A stretch of DNA of 64,000 bases from JAGQLF01 sp964437465 (GTDB taxonomy: Bacteria > Patescibacteriota > Dojkabacteria > J137). This document shows positions 43,582 through 51,935 of the stretch, in pieces (within the stretch, counting starts at the first letter, position 1; every line of letters begins with the position of its first letter). The translations under genes and the position numbers were made by a program. Location: contig CAYTGI010000007.1 in assembly GCA_964437465.1 (NCBI GenBank), forward strand, positions 9,042 to 73,041. The letters run 5' to 3'. Below the pieces are notes generated by a model, which was not told the origin of the DNA, made no database searches, and saw nothing but the letters and a program-made list of their open reading frames with translations.

Positions 43582-46011
43582 TTCTATCTGCTCAGGGCTA
43601 ATTCCCTTACTTTTGGACTTTTTTAATTGAGATTTCTCAAATTTTTCAAGTATTTGGTCAGCCTTTTTTGTAACTTTTGGTGGTATTCCAGCAATTTTAG
43701 CTACATGAATTCCATAACTTTTATCTGTTCCGCCTTTTTTTATTTTATATTGAAAATTGATTTCTTTCTCTCTCTCAAGAACTGAAACATGGTAGTTTTC
43801 TAATGACTCATACTTTTTTTCTAATTGGATTAATTCGTGGTAATGAGTGGCGAATAATGTTTTACTACCTATATCTTCAATAATATTCTCGACTATTGCC
43901 CATGCAATTGCTACACCATCATACGTACTTGTTCCTCTCCCAACCTCATCAAGAATAATTAAGCTGTCTTTTGTAGCGTTGTTAAGAATGTTAGAGGTTT
44001 CTACCATCTCAAGCATAAAAGTCGATTGACCTTTAGCTAGATTGTCAGAAGCCCCTACCCTAGTAAAGATTCTATCTACGATTTTAAATTCCATAGAATC
44101 AGCGGGAACAAAACATCCAATTTGAGCAATCAATGTTATTAATGCAACTTGTCGAATGTAAGTAGATTTTCCTGACATATTTGGACCAGTAAGAAGATGA
44201 AAAATTGATTCATTATTGAATTGAGTTGTATTAGGAATAAAATTGTGTGAAATTTCTTCAACAACTATATGTCTTCCGTTTTCAATTTTTAAAACATTCT
44301 CATCTGTAATCTGAGGCTTCACTAATCTTTTATCTCTAGAGATCTTTCCAAAGTTCAGATAAATGTCAATTTCACTAATGTTTTTTGATAGTTGAAGGAT
44401 TGAAGGCAAATATTTTTGAATTTTTAATAGTAATTCCTTATAAATCCTATCTTCTAATTCATAAAGTTCATCATTAGCAGAAAAAATCTTGTCTTCTAGT
44501 TTTTTTAAATCATCAGTGATATATCTTTCTGCATTTGTTAGGGTTTGTTTTCTTACAAAGTAATCAGGCACTTTATTTGTATGTGTCTTAGTTACTTCAA
44601 TGTAATACCCAAATACTTTATTGAAAGACACTTTTAAGCTTGGAATAGAGTTTTCTTCACTTTCTTTTTTCTGAATGTCTAAAAGTAGTTCTTTTGTATT
44701 GTTTTTTAAATTCCTAAGCTCTTTTATTCTTGGATCGAAATCTTCATTGATCACTTCACCTTCACCAATAACAGTTGAAGGTTCCTCAACTAATGTTGCA
44801 TCTACTAAATTTATAATTTGACTAATATGTGTTTCTTCCTCTAGTGTAGTGAGATATTTCAATCTTATCGGAATATCTTTCTCTCTAAGTTCTTTTAATA
44901 TCAAAAGTGACTTTTCTAAACTTTTTTTTAAAACAGAGATATCTTTAGGATTGGCAGAGTTAAATCCTATCTTGCCAGCAATTCTTTCGAAATCTCCAAT
45001 ATTTTTTAGTTCATTTCTCAAACTTTCAGAAATTATAAGTTGTGAATTAAAATATTCTACAGAATCAAGTCGTTCATTGAGCATGTCTTTATTAACAAGT
45101 GGATTAATAACCCAGTTTCTCAATAACCTTTGCCCCATAGAAGTTATACATTCATTTAGAATTGAAAATAAGGTAGCTTTCTGATCTCCGGAAGTATTTA
45201 ATGGATATAAAATTTCTAAATTCTCAATTGTTTGAGAATCAAGTTGCATATAGTTGGAATAGTTGTAAAGCGATACAGAATGAATATGTACTAAGTCTTG
45301 TTTATGATTTTCTTTGATATATCTCAAAACTGCTCCAGCTGCAATTATAGTTTGATCAGAGTCTTCTAATCCAAATCCCTCCAAAGTCTTTACTTTAAAA
45401 TGATCTTTTAATTCTTGTAAATTATTTTCATGTTTAAAAAAACTATCCTCTTTTTTTTCAAAACGAGAAATGATCTTAAACTGATTTATATCAAAACTCT
45501 CCTGTGTTAATAACTCAGCAGGATTTATTTTTTTAATCTCATTTAAAGCGATAGTTTCGTTATTGGTATTAAATACTCTAAAAAGTCCTGTTGTTATATC
45601 TGCGTAAGCAATCGAATATGTATCTTTATCTTGAAAGATACAAGCTATGTAGTTATTTCGAGAAGTTTCTAAAGAATCTTCATCAATAATCGTCCCTGCA
45701 GTTATTATTTTTGTTACTTTTCGATCGACTAATTGACCTTGCACAGCTTCTTCTACCTGATCAGCTATGGCGATCTTTAATCCTTCTTCTACTAGCTTTG
45801 GCAAATAATTTTTTAAAGCATGATGAGGAATTCCCGCCATTGGAATTCTCTTCTCACCCTTCCCTCTTCCGGTAAGAGTTATGCCTAGAATACTAGAAAT
45901 TAACTCAGCGTCTTCGTTAAATGCTTCAAAAAAATCTCCCAACCGAAAAAGTAAGATCGCATCAGAGTGATCTCTCTTTAACTCATGATATTGCTTCTGC
46001 ATTGGGGTCAT
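43573..46011 (-). CDS. mutS: DNA mismatch repair protein MutS
   Basis: This 812-residue protein starts with domain I carrying the mismatch-recognition Phe-x-Glu (GDFFEAF). The connector and lever domains follow, then the ABC-type ATPase with Walker A TGPNMSGKSTYIRQ, Walker B SLIILDEVGRGTSTYDG and ATHYHEL. The C-terminal dimerisation tail is short. It recognises mispairs; no mutL lies in the window. The start overlaps the upstream small membrane-protein gene by 4 nt. Confidence 0.96.
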   Translation of the reverse strand: MTPMQKQYHELKRDHSDAILLFRLGDFFEAFNEDAELISSILGITLTGRGKGEKRIPMAGIPHHALKNYLPKLVEEGLKIAIADQVEEAVQGQLVDRKVTKIITAGTIIDEDSLETSRNNYIACIFQDKDTYSIAYADITTGLFRVFNTNNETIALNEIKKINPAELLTQESFDINQFKIISRFEKKEDSFFKHENNLQELKDHFKVKTLEGFGLEDSDQTIIAAGAVLRYIKENHKQDLVHIHSVSLYNYSNYMQLDSQTIENLEILYPLNTSGDQKATLFSILNECITSMGQRLLRNWVINPLVNKDMLNERLDSVEYFNSQLIISESLRNELKNIGDFERIAGKIGFNSANPKDISVLKKSLEKSLLILKELREKDIPIRLKYLTTLEEETHISQIINLVDATLVEEPSTVIGEGEVINEDFDPRIKELRNLKNNTKELLLDIQKKESEENSIPSLKVSFNKVFGYYIEVTKTHTNKVPDYFVRKQTLTNAERYITDDLKKLEDKIFSANDELYELEDRIYKELLLKIQKYLPSILQLSKNISEIDIYLNFGKISRDKRLVKPQITDENVLKIENGRHIVVEEISHNFIPNTTQFNNESIFHLLTGPNMSGKSTYIRQVALITLIAQIGCFVPADSMEFKIVDRIFTRVGASDNLAKGQSTFMLEMVETSNILNNATKDSLIILDEVGRGTSTYDGVAIAWAIVENIIEDIGSKTLFATHYHELIQLEKKYESLENYHVSVLEREKEINFQYKIKKGGTDKSYGIHVAKIAGIPPKVTKKADQILEKFEKSQLKKSKSKGISPEQIELI

Positions 46012-46274
46012 ATTTCTCTAAATTCAGCGTCTTCTATATCTTGGTCTTTCTGAGAATTAGTTTTAGACCTTGTTTGTTTTTTACTAAGATTAGCTTCTTT
46101 TCGTTGAGCTTTAGCTCTATTAATCAAATCACTAATCATATTCCGTAGAGCTGTTGGTCCGCTAACTGCTGTTTTACCTTCTAAAGTTCTTCTCATATTA
46201 TATAAGGCAATTAGTCCCATCAGAATTGGAACAACTATAATTAATGTACATAATAATAGTATTGTCTCTCCCAT
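46008..46274 (-). CDS. Small membrane protein upstream of mutS
   Basis: The protein has 88 residues. One N-terminal TM helix (LLLCTLIIVVPILMGLIALY) is followed by a basic cytoplasmic segment (RAKAQRKEANLSKKQTRSKTN) and an acidic end DQDIEDAEFREI. No family recognised. The ATGA junction with mutS implies coupled translation, though a functional link to repair is not evident. Confidence 0.6.
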   Translation of the reverse strand: MGETILLLCTLIIVVPILMGLIALYNMRRTLEGKTAVSGPTALRNMISDLINRAKAQRKEANLSKKQTRSKTNSQKDQDIEDAEFREI

Positions 46275-46360
46275 AAGCTACTAATTATACCAAGTAGTTT
46301 TTTGAATATGAGTTGTTTTCCATAACTAAATAACACATAACACTCTTACGAGAAGTCGGG

Positions 46361-46575
46361 GTCTGGGGGTCTTAGCAGTCAAGCATGCGAGTAAGTTAGA
46401 CTTGCTAAGCCCCCAGGACTTTTTGTATACTTTTTGGTCACAAAAAGTATTATTAAACTTTTTCTTATCCTGCACTTTTTATAACTAAAAAGTACCAAAA
46501 AGTTTTGGGAAGAATTCCAGCCTATCTCTCAGTTACTCTTTGAGGCACGCTTAACAAGGAGAATTCTCCCCAAAC
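46361..46575. repeat. Palindrome-rich intergenic cassette
   Basis: Four nested or successive inverted repeats fill this spacer. The first pairs GTC(C)TGGGGG…TTAGCA arms at 46361-46380 and 46399-46419. The second is ATACTTTTTG/CAAAAAGTAT at 46427-46450. The third is ACTTTTTA/TAAAAAGT at 46474-46493. The fourth pairs GTTTTGGGAAGAATTC at 46502-46517 with GAATTCTCCCCAAAC at 46561-46575. No coding frame is apparent. The organisation suggests a repeated non-autonomous element or a structured RNA and not a simple terminator. It separates mutS and the exchanger gene. Confidence 0.6.
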
Positions 46576-46685
46576 CCCTCATGTTACTTGTTCTTTATTT
46601 TGCTAGTTCGATAAACAAGGTTTAAAAGGACAAAAATTGACTATTTAGGTATTTACTCTTAATCTATTTAAGACTAAATTAATAC

Positions 46686-47660
46686 ATGGATTTAGAAACA
46701 TTATCTCTATTTTCACTTATTGCAGTCCTTATCTACGGACTCGTTAAATCCGCAGATCTAATTGAGGATGGATTTGTCCTACTCGCAAAAAGCTTAAAAA
46801 TGAATGAATTTTTTATCGGCTTTGTGATTTTAAGTGCTGTTTCAAACTTACCTGAATTCTCGATAGTGCTTAGCTCAAATAATTTGGTACCAGAACTCTC
46901 TGTAGGTAATTTGGTTGGTGGAAGTGTAATAATACTAACACTTGTTATAGGACTGTCTGTAATAAAATTTGGTGGAATTGAGTTTAAGGGGCGATTTAGG
47001 GAGAAAGAAGTAGTTGAAGGATTGTCGGTAATGTCTTTAAGTATTCTCGCTCTATATGACGGTAATTTAGAAGTCTACGAATCTCTTGGCTTAATGGGTG
47101 CATACATTATTTATGTATATCTAATTCATAATAGATATAAAAATAAGAGAAACACTAAGGCTACAAAATCAGTTGTAGACTCAAAAAAATTAATGCAAAT
47201 GTTTTTTAAAGCAGTTGTTGGAAGTATCTTAATACTAGTTTGTTCTTCACTACTAGTCGATGTCGTTATAGAGATTGGAGGAAGAATACAACTTAATGAG
47301 GCGTTAGTTGGTTTATTTATTCTAGCAATTGGAACTAATATCCCAGAGATTACGATTTTACTAAGAGCTAAAAAAGTTAAGCAAAAAAATTTAGCTTTAG
47401 GAAACTTTATTGGAAGTGCGACTATAAACGTATTCATTCTTGGCTTACTAGGTATATTAAGTCAGGGAGTTGATTTAAATGCATCTGGACACTTTATAGT
47501 TTTAGTACCCGTGCTAGTAATATTTGCTATGTCTTTGATTGCTTTCCTAGTCTTTAGCTGGACTGGACATAAGCTTACAAAAACAGAAGGAGCGATGCTT
47601 ATTGGGTTCTACATCGCTCTTCTTATTGCAGAATTAACTGCTCTACTCTTTAGATTTTAA
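46686..47660 (+). CDS. Na+/Ca2+ exchanger-family (CaCA) cation antiporter
   Basis: This 324-residue protein has ~10 TM helices in two inverted halves. The alpha-1 repeat is GFVILSAVSNLPEFSIVLSSN and the alpha-2 repeat is GLFILAIGTNIPEITILLRAKK, each with the ion-binding Glu after Pro. This is the YrbG/CaCA layout. It exchanges Ca2+ (or K+) against Na+ or H+. With the P-type Ca2+-ATPase at 9640 it provides two routes for calcium export. It is convergent with the small gene at 47657. Confidence 0.85.
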   Translation: MDLETLSLFSLIAVLIYGLVKSADLIEDGFVLLAKSLKMNEFFIGFVILSAVSNLPEFSIVLSSNNLVPELSVGNLVGGSVIILTLVIGLSVIKFGGIEFKGRFREKEVVEGLSVMSLSILALYDGNLEVYESLGLMGAYIIYVYLIHNRYKNKRNTKATKSVVDSKKLMQMFFKAVVGSILILVCSSLLVDVVIEIGGRIQLNEALVGLFILAIGTNIPEITILLRAKKVKQKNLALGNFIGSATINVFILGLLGILSQGVDLNASGHFIVLVPVLVIFAMSLIAFLVFSWTGHKLTKTEGAMLIGFYIALLIAELTALLFRF

Positions 47661-47965
47661 GCTTCTACGTCTTCTAAATCTTTTCCTATAGGCTTTCCAT
47701 CAAGATAAACGTGCCCAGGGTTTAATCCTGAATCCAAAGTTAACTTTCTAAGTTCTTCAACAACTTTACTTCCTGCTCGACCAGTGGAACCCATCATATT
47801 TATCCTTTCAAGTTGAGTAACATCTGCTTGTCCAAGTATTTTTCTTTTAAAAATTGCAGCTGACAGATCTCCATAAAAGGATAAATGATCATCAACTTTT
47901 TGTTTAAATGTTTGTACAGCTAATCTTCTCCTTTCAAGAAGTTGCTCTATTAAACGATCTTCCAT
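47657..47965 (-). CDS. Small conserved-looking protein, last gene of the proS operon
   Basis: The product has 102 residues from the ATG at 47965; a longer in-frame version from 48115 would overlap proS by 150 nt and is rejected. The product is alpha-helical and basic (LIEQLLERRRLAVQTFKQKVDDHLSFYG) with a Gly-rich middle (NMMGSTGRAGSKVVEELRK) and GHVYLDGKPIGKDLEDVE end. No family recognised. It begins one nt after the proS stop, so it is co-transcribed and would also be under T-box control. Confidence 0.6.
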   Translation of the reverse strand: MEDRLIEQLLERRRLAVQTFKQKVDDHLSFYGDLSAAIFKRKILGQADVTQLERINMMGSTGRAGSKVVEELRKLTLDSGLNPGHVYLDGKPIGKDLEDVEA

Positions 47966-47966
47966 T

Positions 47967-49442
47967 TTAGTATGCCTTTGCAAAAATAACTCTCCTACTA
48001 GATTCTTTTCCAGAATAAATACACTTACCTTTTTCTTCTTTTGAATCAAAAGGGATACATCTAATAGTTGCCTTAGTCTCTTCTTGAATTTTTTCTTCAG
48101 TTTCTGAAGTTCCATCCCAATGAGCTAATGCAAAACCTTTCTTATTCTCAACAATATCTTTCATCTCTTCGTACGAATTAGCCAAATGAGTATTCTTCTC
48201 CCTAAAATCTTTAGCTTTTCTATACAATTCAGTCTGCATGAAATCAAGTTGATTTTGAACCTCAGTAGAAATTCCATCTAAACTAAAACTTCTTTTCTCA
48301 GAATTATCTCTTCTAACTAAAACCACCTCATTATTTTCTACATCTCTAGGACCTATCTCAATTCTGATAGGCACTCCTTTCTTTTCCCATTCGTTGAATT
48401 TCCACCCAGGAGAAAGGTAATCCCTTTGATCTAGATTTACATAAATTTCATTCTGAGCTAATTCAGATTCAATATTGGATGCAACTTTAAGTACTTTCTC
48501 TTTTTCCTCATCAGTTTTCCAAATTGGGACAATTACAGCTTGAATTGGAGCAATATTTGGTGGTAAGACTAGCCCTTGATCGTCACTATGAGCCATAATT
48601 AGTGCACCAATCATTCGAGTACTTAATCCCCAACTAGTCTGCCATACATGCTTTATTTCATTATCTTGATCTGTAAAAGTAATATCAAAAGCTTTTGCGA
48701 AGTTATCTCCAAGATTATGTGAAGTTCCTGATTGTAGTGCTTTTCCATCCTGCATCATTGCTTCGATTGTATAAGTTCGAAGAGCTCCAGCAAATCTTTC
48801 AGACTCAGATTTCTCTCCTGGTATCACAGGAATTGCTAAAAAGTCTTCAGCAAAACTTCTATAAACATCTAGCATAGTTCGTGCGTGACCGTCAGCTTCG
48901 TCATGGCTTGCGTGAGCTGTATGTCCTTCTTGCCATAAAAATTCAGCTGTTCTTAGAAATGGTCTAGTTCTTAACTCCCATCTTACGACATTAGCCCATT
49001 GATTTATTAACATTGGTAAATCTCTGTATGATTCAATCCATCTAGAAAAAGTATCGTAAATAATAGTTTCTGAAGTTGGTCGAACAATTAATTCTTCTTC
49101 TAATCTTGCTTCAGGGTCAACCACTACCTCACGAGTTTTTGGATCAGTTTTTAACCTATAGTGAGTTACAACAGCACTTTCTTGTGCGAATCCATCAACA
49201 TGCTTAGCTTCTTTAGTCATGAATGACTTTGGAATAAACAGTGGAAAATAAGCGTTTTTATGACCTAAATCCTTAAATTTATCATCCAAAACTTTTTGAA
49301 ATCTTTCCCAAATAGCATATCCGTAAGGCTTTATTACCATCATTCCTCTAACGGCTGAATTTTCAGCTAACTCAGCTTGTTCAACGATATCTAAATACCA
49401 CTGTGAGTAATTTTCTGATCGTTTAGTTATTCCTTTTTTCAT
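47967..49442 (-). CDS. proS: Prolyl-tRNA synthetase, archaeal/eukaryotic type
   Basis: This 491-residue class II synthetase has motif 2/3 elements (RWELRTRPFLRTAEFLWQEGHTAH, SGTSHNLGDNFAKAF, GALIMAHSDDQGLVLPP). A C-terminal Zn/anticodon region (TIRCIPFD…GKCIYSGKES…VIFAKAY) follows. The bacterial editing INS domain is absent, and the short length and HTAH motif place it in the archaeal-type group. It charges tRNA-Pro. A T-box leader precedes the operon. The missing editing domain is of note because a YbaK-type domain is fused to AspRS at 54690. Confidence 0.95.
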   Translation of the reverse strand: MKKGITKRSENYSQWYLDIVEQAELAENSAVRGMMVIKPYGYAIWERFQKVLDDKFKDLGHKNAYFPLFIPKSFMTKEAKHVDGFAQESAVVTHYRLKTDPKTREVVVDPEARLEEELIVRPTSETIIYDTFSRWIESYRDLPMLINQWANVVRWELRTRPFLRTAEFLWQEGHTAHASHDEADGHARTMLDVYRSFAEDFLAIPVIPGEKSESERFAGALRTYTIEAMMQDGKALQSGTSHNLGDNFAKAFDITFTDQDNEIKHVWQTSWGLSTRMIGALIMAHSDDQGLVLPPNIAPIQAVIVPIWKTDEEKEKVLKVASNIESELAQNEIYVNLDQRDYLSPGWKFNEWEKKGVPIRIEIGPRDVENNEVVLVRRDNSEKRSFSLDGISTEVQNQLDFMQTELYRKAKDFREKNTHLANSYEEMKDIVENKKGFALAHWDGTSETEEKIQEETKATIRCIPFDSKEEKGKCIYSGKESSRRVIFAKAY

Positions 49443-49462
49443 TTTGATCTAAATAAAAAATA

Positions 49463-49753
49463 TTATTCGTATCCTTTTTTTCCACACAGTGGAATATATA
49501 ATGATCTACCTGTCTCATCCTTTTCAAAAAATCCAGGAGGAGCATTTTCAAATCTTCTTGGATTGGGGGGTTCTATAGGCGTCTCTGCGCAATCTAATGG
49601 CTCAGGGCAATTTTTAAAACAATTACCACACTCAAAGCACTTCAACCTCTCTCTAACTATTTGAGGCATTTCAATATTCTCTCGCAATCTCCAAACACCA
49701 AACTTTAGCTCAAAGTATTTTTCAAATAGTTCTCTATCAGTTAAATTTTCCAT
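49463..49753 (-). CDS. Ferredoxin-like one-cluster protein in the proS operon
   Basis: The ATG at 49753 (after the T7 of the leader hairpin) gives 96 residues; a start at 49771 would lie inside the terminator. The centre has CFECGNCFKNCPEPLDC, i.e. C-x2-C-x2-C-x3-C-P, the classic [4Fe-4S] ligand pattern, plus further Cys in PLDC and PLCGKK. Only one cluster motif is present. The N-terminal ~35 residues are helical (LTDRELFEKYFELKFGVWRL). The candidate Shine-Dalgarno GGTGA lies within the terminator stem, so the T-box may also control translation. Its role beside ProRS is unknown. Confidence 0.7.
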   Translation of the reverse strand: MENLTDRELFEKYFELKFGVWRLRENIEMPQIVRERLKCFECGNCFKNCPEPLDCAETPIEPPNPRRFENAPPGFFEKDETGRSLYIPLCGKKGYE

Positions 49754-49970
49754 AAAAAAACTCACCCACACAAATAAAATAAATTTACTTGCAAGGGTGA
49801 GTTTTTATCTCACGGTACCACCTTACTTTTTACTTATCTCACGATAAATAACTTTGTAACTGCACTAACAGTTTCTTATTTTTTTCGTCTGAGTTAAGAT
49901 CTCAGATCCGTTAGCACAAAGGGTCCGGATTCGCTCTGCGATAGGAGGTCGCTTCATTGCGAGTTATGAA
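49754..49970 (-). promoter_or_regulatory. T-box leader (tRNA-sensing riboswitch) of the ferredoxin-like/proS operon
   Basis: On the minus strand the leader carries the T-box core AAGGTGGTACCGTGAG (core at 49811-49822 on the plus strand). A terminator with arms ACTCACCC and GGGTGAGT and a T7 tail (49757-49805) follows, directly before the ATG. In the alternative antiterminator, GTGAG of the T-box pairs with the same CTCAC. TGGT in the T-box would pair with a tRNA 3' end ACCA, i.e. discriminator A, as in tRNA-Pro. Upstream hairpins include ATCCG…CGGAT and CTGAG…CTCAG. The specifier codon was not resolved by eye. It probably senses uncharged tRNA-Pro. Confidence 0.8.
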
Positions 49971-50000
49971 ATTTTAACAGTTTATAACAAATAATTACAA
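49971..50000 (-). promoter_or_regulatory. Candidate promoter for the T-box operon
   Basis: On the minus strand TTGTAA (49995-50000) and TAAAAT (49971-49976) with an 18-nt spacer lie at the expected distance from a ~210-nt T-box leader. The -35 element overlaps the stop codon of the upstream gene. Confidence 0.5.
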
Positions 50001-50441
50001 TCGCTTTCGAATAATATATAGTGGATGAAGTTTTATACCTACATATTGATTATAATAATCATAAATTTGGCTAATAGTTCCAGTTAGTAATAGCCCTCCA
50101 TGAATATGATGTACCTGTACTCCACTTGAAAGATTTGCTGATACTTTAACAAAATGCATTGGAGTTCCACTCTTATTAGATAGAACTATAAAATCACCTA
50201 TTTGCGGAATTTCTATAGGCTCCTCAAGATTAAAAGATTCATCTTGCGATACAGTATCCAGAATAAGTTGGGGAGAAATAAATCCATTATTATGAATGAC
50301 TATTCCAAGCTCACCAGCTATATGATCAACGCATGTGCAACCACTTCTTTCCTCAAGAACATAATGACCAACTGACTCCCATTCTTGTCTTAAGTCATAT
50401 TCAAAAGTTTGATCATCCCAATCATCAAATGCTTCAGTCAT
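49995..50441 (-). CDS. Protein of unknown function, possible papain-like (CHAP/NlpC-type) fold
   Basis: The product has 148 residues. An acidic N-terminus is followed by ERSGCTCVDHIAGELG, then PQIGDFIVLSNKSGTPMHFVKVSANL…HHIHGG. A Cys at a helix start, then GDxxxL with a downstream His after strands, is the order seen in CHAP/NlpC amidases. The similarity is weak and no leader or TM helix is present, which argues against a cell-wall role. It ends at the proS operon promoter; downstream of pheA on the same strand, but separated by ~50 nt. Confidence 0.5.
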   Translation of the reverse strand: MTEAFDDWDDQTFEYDLRQEWESVGHYVLEERSGCTCVDHIAGELGIVIHNNGFISPQLILDTVSQDESFNLEEPIEIPQIGDFIVLSNKSGTPMHFVKVSANLSSGVQVHHIHGGLLLTGTISQIYDYYNQYVGIKLHPLYIIRKRL

Positions 50442-50491
50442 ATCTCTTAAATAATTGACTGAATTATAGAGATTTATTTTATGATTGCAAG

Positions 50492-51361
50492 TTATGTATC
50501 AATATATTCACCTTTCAAATACGTTCCTAAAACTTTCATATCTTTTACATAATCTGACAATTCGTGAAATGCATTTTGAAGCCTATCGTTCTCTAAACCT
50601 GTTTCTGCATCAATATAAAATCTATAGTCCCAATCTGTATTTAAAATCGGCCTACTTTCAATTTTCGATAAAGCAATATCTCTATCTGCAAAGCATCTTA
50701 GTGATTTGTATAGTGATCCAGCTTCTTCTCCAAGCTCAAATTGAATTGTTGTTTTTGATCTATCTTCATTTGAATTAAAATCGAAATCTTTATTACTCAA
50801 GACAAAAAATCTTGTATAGTTTTTTGAATTTTCATGAATATCTTCTTCTAAGATATTCATATTGTAAATTTCTGCTGAAAATTTACTTGCAGCTGCTGCG
50901 AGATTCTTTCCTTCTTTTTCTTTAATCATTTTCACAGCCCCTGCAGTATCATGATATTCAATAGGTTTAATATTTGGATGATCCATCAAAAAAGATTTAA
51001 TCTGATTCATTCCGACTGGATGAGTATAAATTGTATCAATATCTTCAAATTTATTTCCAGGATTAACAATAAGATGAAATTTTATCTTTAAGTAAATTTC
51101 TCCGATCACTGGAAAATCGTATTTAGTTAAATTATCGTAGTTTTGATATACAGAACCATGAGTTGAATTTTCAATTGGTACGACTATAATGTCTGCTTTT
51201 TTATTCTTTAGATCATCAAAAACATCTGTAAAATTATCATGCTCGATAATATCGATATCTTTACCATATAAATGACTTGCAGCTATGTGAGAATAGCTCC
51301 CTATGTTTCCTTGGATAGAGATGAGAGGCGAGTGCCGAGAAGCGAGTTTATTATTTTTCAT
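50492..51361 (-). CDS. pheA: Prephenate dehydratase
   Basis: The protein has 289 residues. The PDT domain begins ISIQGNIGSYSHIAAS and contains the catalytic region VPIENSTHGSVYQNYD and the conserved motif NYTRFFVLS. An ACT regulatory domain follows (TIQFELGEEAGSLYKSLRCFADRDIALSKIESRP), the phenylalanine-sensing part. It converts prephenate to phenylpyruvate. No other aromatic-pathway gene is present. The first ~14 residues (KLASRHSPL) lie in a sequence resembling the repeats around the next gene, so the N-terminus seems to be an acquired extension. The start overlaps the four-helix-bundle gene by 11 nt. Confidence 0.9.
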   Translation of the reverse strand: MKNNKLASRHSPLISIQGNIGSYSHIAASHLYGKDIDIIEHDNFTDVFDDLKNKKADIIVVPIENSTHGSVYQNYDNLTKYDFPVIGEIYLKIKFHLIVNPGNKFEDIDTIYTHPVGMNQIKSFLMDHPNIKPIEYHDTAGAVKMIKEKEGKNLAAAASKFSAEIYNMNILEEDIHENSKNYTRFFVLSNKDFDFNSNEDRSKTTIQFELGEEAGSLYKSLRCFADRDIALSKIESRPILNTDWDYRFYIDAETGLENDRLQNAFHELSDYVKDMKVLGTYLKGEYIDT

Positions 51362-51710
51362 GTATTTTGTTTTTATAAGATAGGATCATTTTTCTAATTT
51401 CAACTAGCTCATCCAAAAGAGGTGTTATTTGATCTTTTGTAGAATAACTAAGCTTACTACTAAAAACAAGTTGTGATTCTAACTCACATAGGCTTCCAAC
51501 TGAGATGCTTAAAAAGCTTTTAAAATCTTTATTAATATTTCTAGCAGCACCTTCTGCAATATTAGAAAATATGGAAACGGCACTTCTTCTGATTTGAGAA
51601 GACAATCCGTAATCTTCATATCTAGGGAATTTCAATACAATTTCATAAACTTTTAGAGCAAGGTCAAAAGATCTTTGATATATTTTTAAATTTTCGTAGT
51701 TATGCTTCAA
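51351..51710 (-). CDS. Four-helix-bundle protein (23S rRNA intervening-sequence-protein family)
   Basis: This 119-residue protein has the family pattern YENLKIYQRSFDLALKVYEI, SSQIRRSAVSIFSNIAEGAA, FLSISVGSLCELESQLVFS and LLDELVEIRKMI. Family members occur inside 23S rRNA genes in some bacteria and as free genes in many candidate phyla, and related proteins (Avd) serve in diversity-generating retroelements. No reverse transcriptase is seen here. The gene is enclosed by related repetitive DNA (51320-51348 and 51741-51796), suggesting that it came in as a small cassette. Function unknown. Confidence 0.9.
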   Translation of the reverse strand: MKHNYENLKIYQRSFDLALKVYEIVLKFPRYEDYGLSSQIRRSAVSIFSNIAEGAARNINKDFKSFLSISVGSLCELESQLVFSSKLSYSTKDQITPLLDELVEIRKMILSYKNKIHEK

Positions 51711-51740
51711 GCTATAATTTTAAAATTTATTGTTTAATTT

Positions 51741-51796
51741 TTCACTTCTCGTATCTCACATCTCGTTTTTCACTTCTCGTATCTCACATCTCGTTT
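51741..51796. repeat. Two perfect 28-bp tandem repeats
   Basis: Copies at 51741-51768 and 51769-51796 are identical and abut, with internal CTCGTATCTC/CATCTCG subrepeats. A similar but degenerate tract lies at 51320-51348 on the other side of the four-helix-bundle gene, inside the pheA start. Two copies without spacers are not a CRISPR array. Confidence 0.85.
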
Positions 51797-51810
51797 CTCC
51801 CTTCCCAAAT

Positions 51811-51831
51811 AAAAAATCCCGATTTCTCGGG
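51811..51831 (-). terminator. Intrinsic terminator downstream of the asnS operon
   Basis: On the minus strand ATCCCGA-GAAA-TCGGGAT is followed by a run of six T, about 100 nt beyond the stop of the 51936-52388 gene. It fits as its terminator. Confidence 0.7.
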
Positions 51832-51935
51832 ATCTGTCTAAACGTTCAAAACAAACCCCTCAGGATCTTCTAAAAAAGAAAAAGAAAAATTTGTTAAGTC
51901 TCATAATGATATTATAACTCATATGTCATATTTAT

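Noticed and set aside
47966..48115. N-terminal extension of the small gene downstream of proS
   Set aside because: It would overlap proS by 150 nt in another frame and is Lys-rich nonsense; the ATG at 47965 right after the proS stop is more likely.
51351..51710. Avd accessory protein of a diversity-generating retroelement
   Set aside because: No reverse transcriptase, template or variable repeat pair is present nearby; the protein fits the general four-helix-bundle family.
51741..51796. CRISPR array
   Set aside because: Only two 28-bp copies that abut without spacers, and no cas gene in the window.
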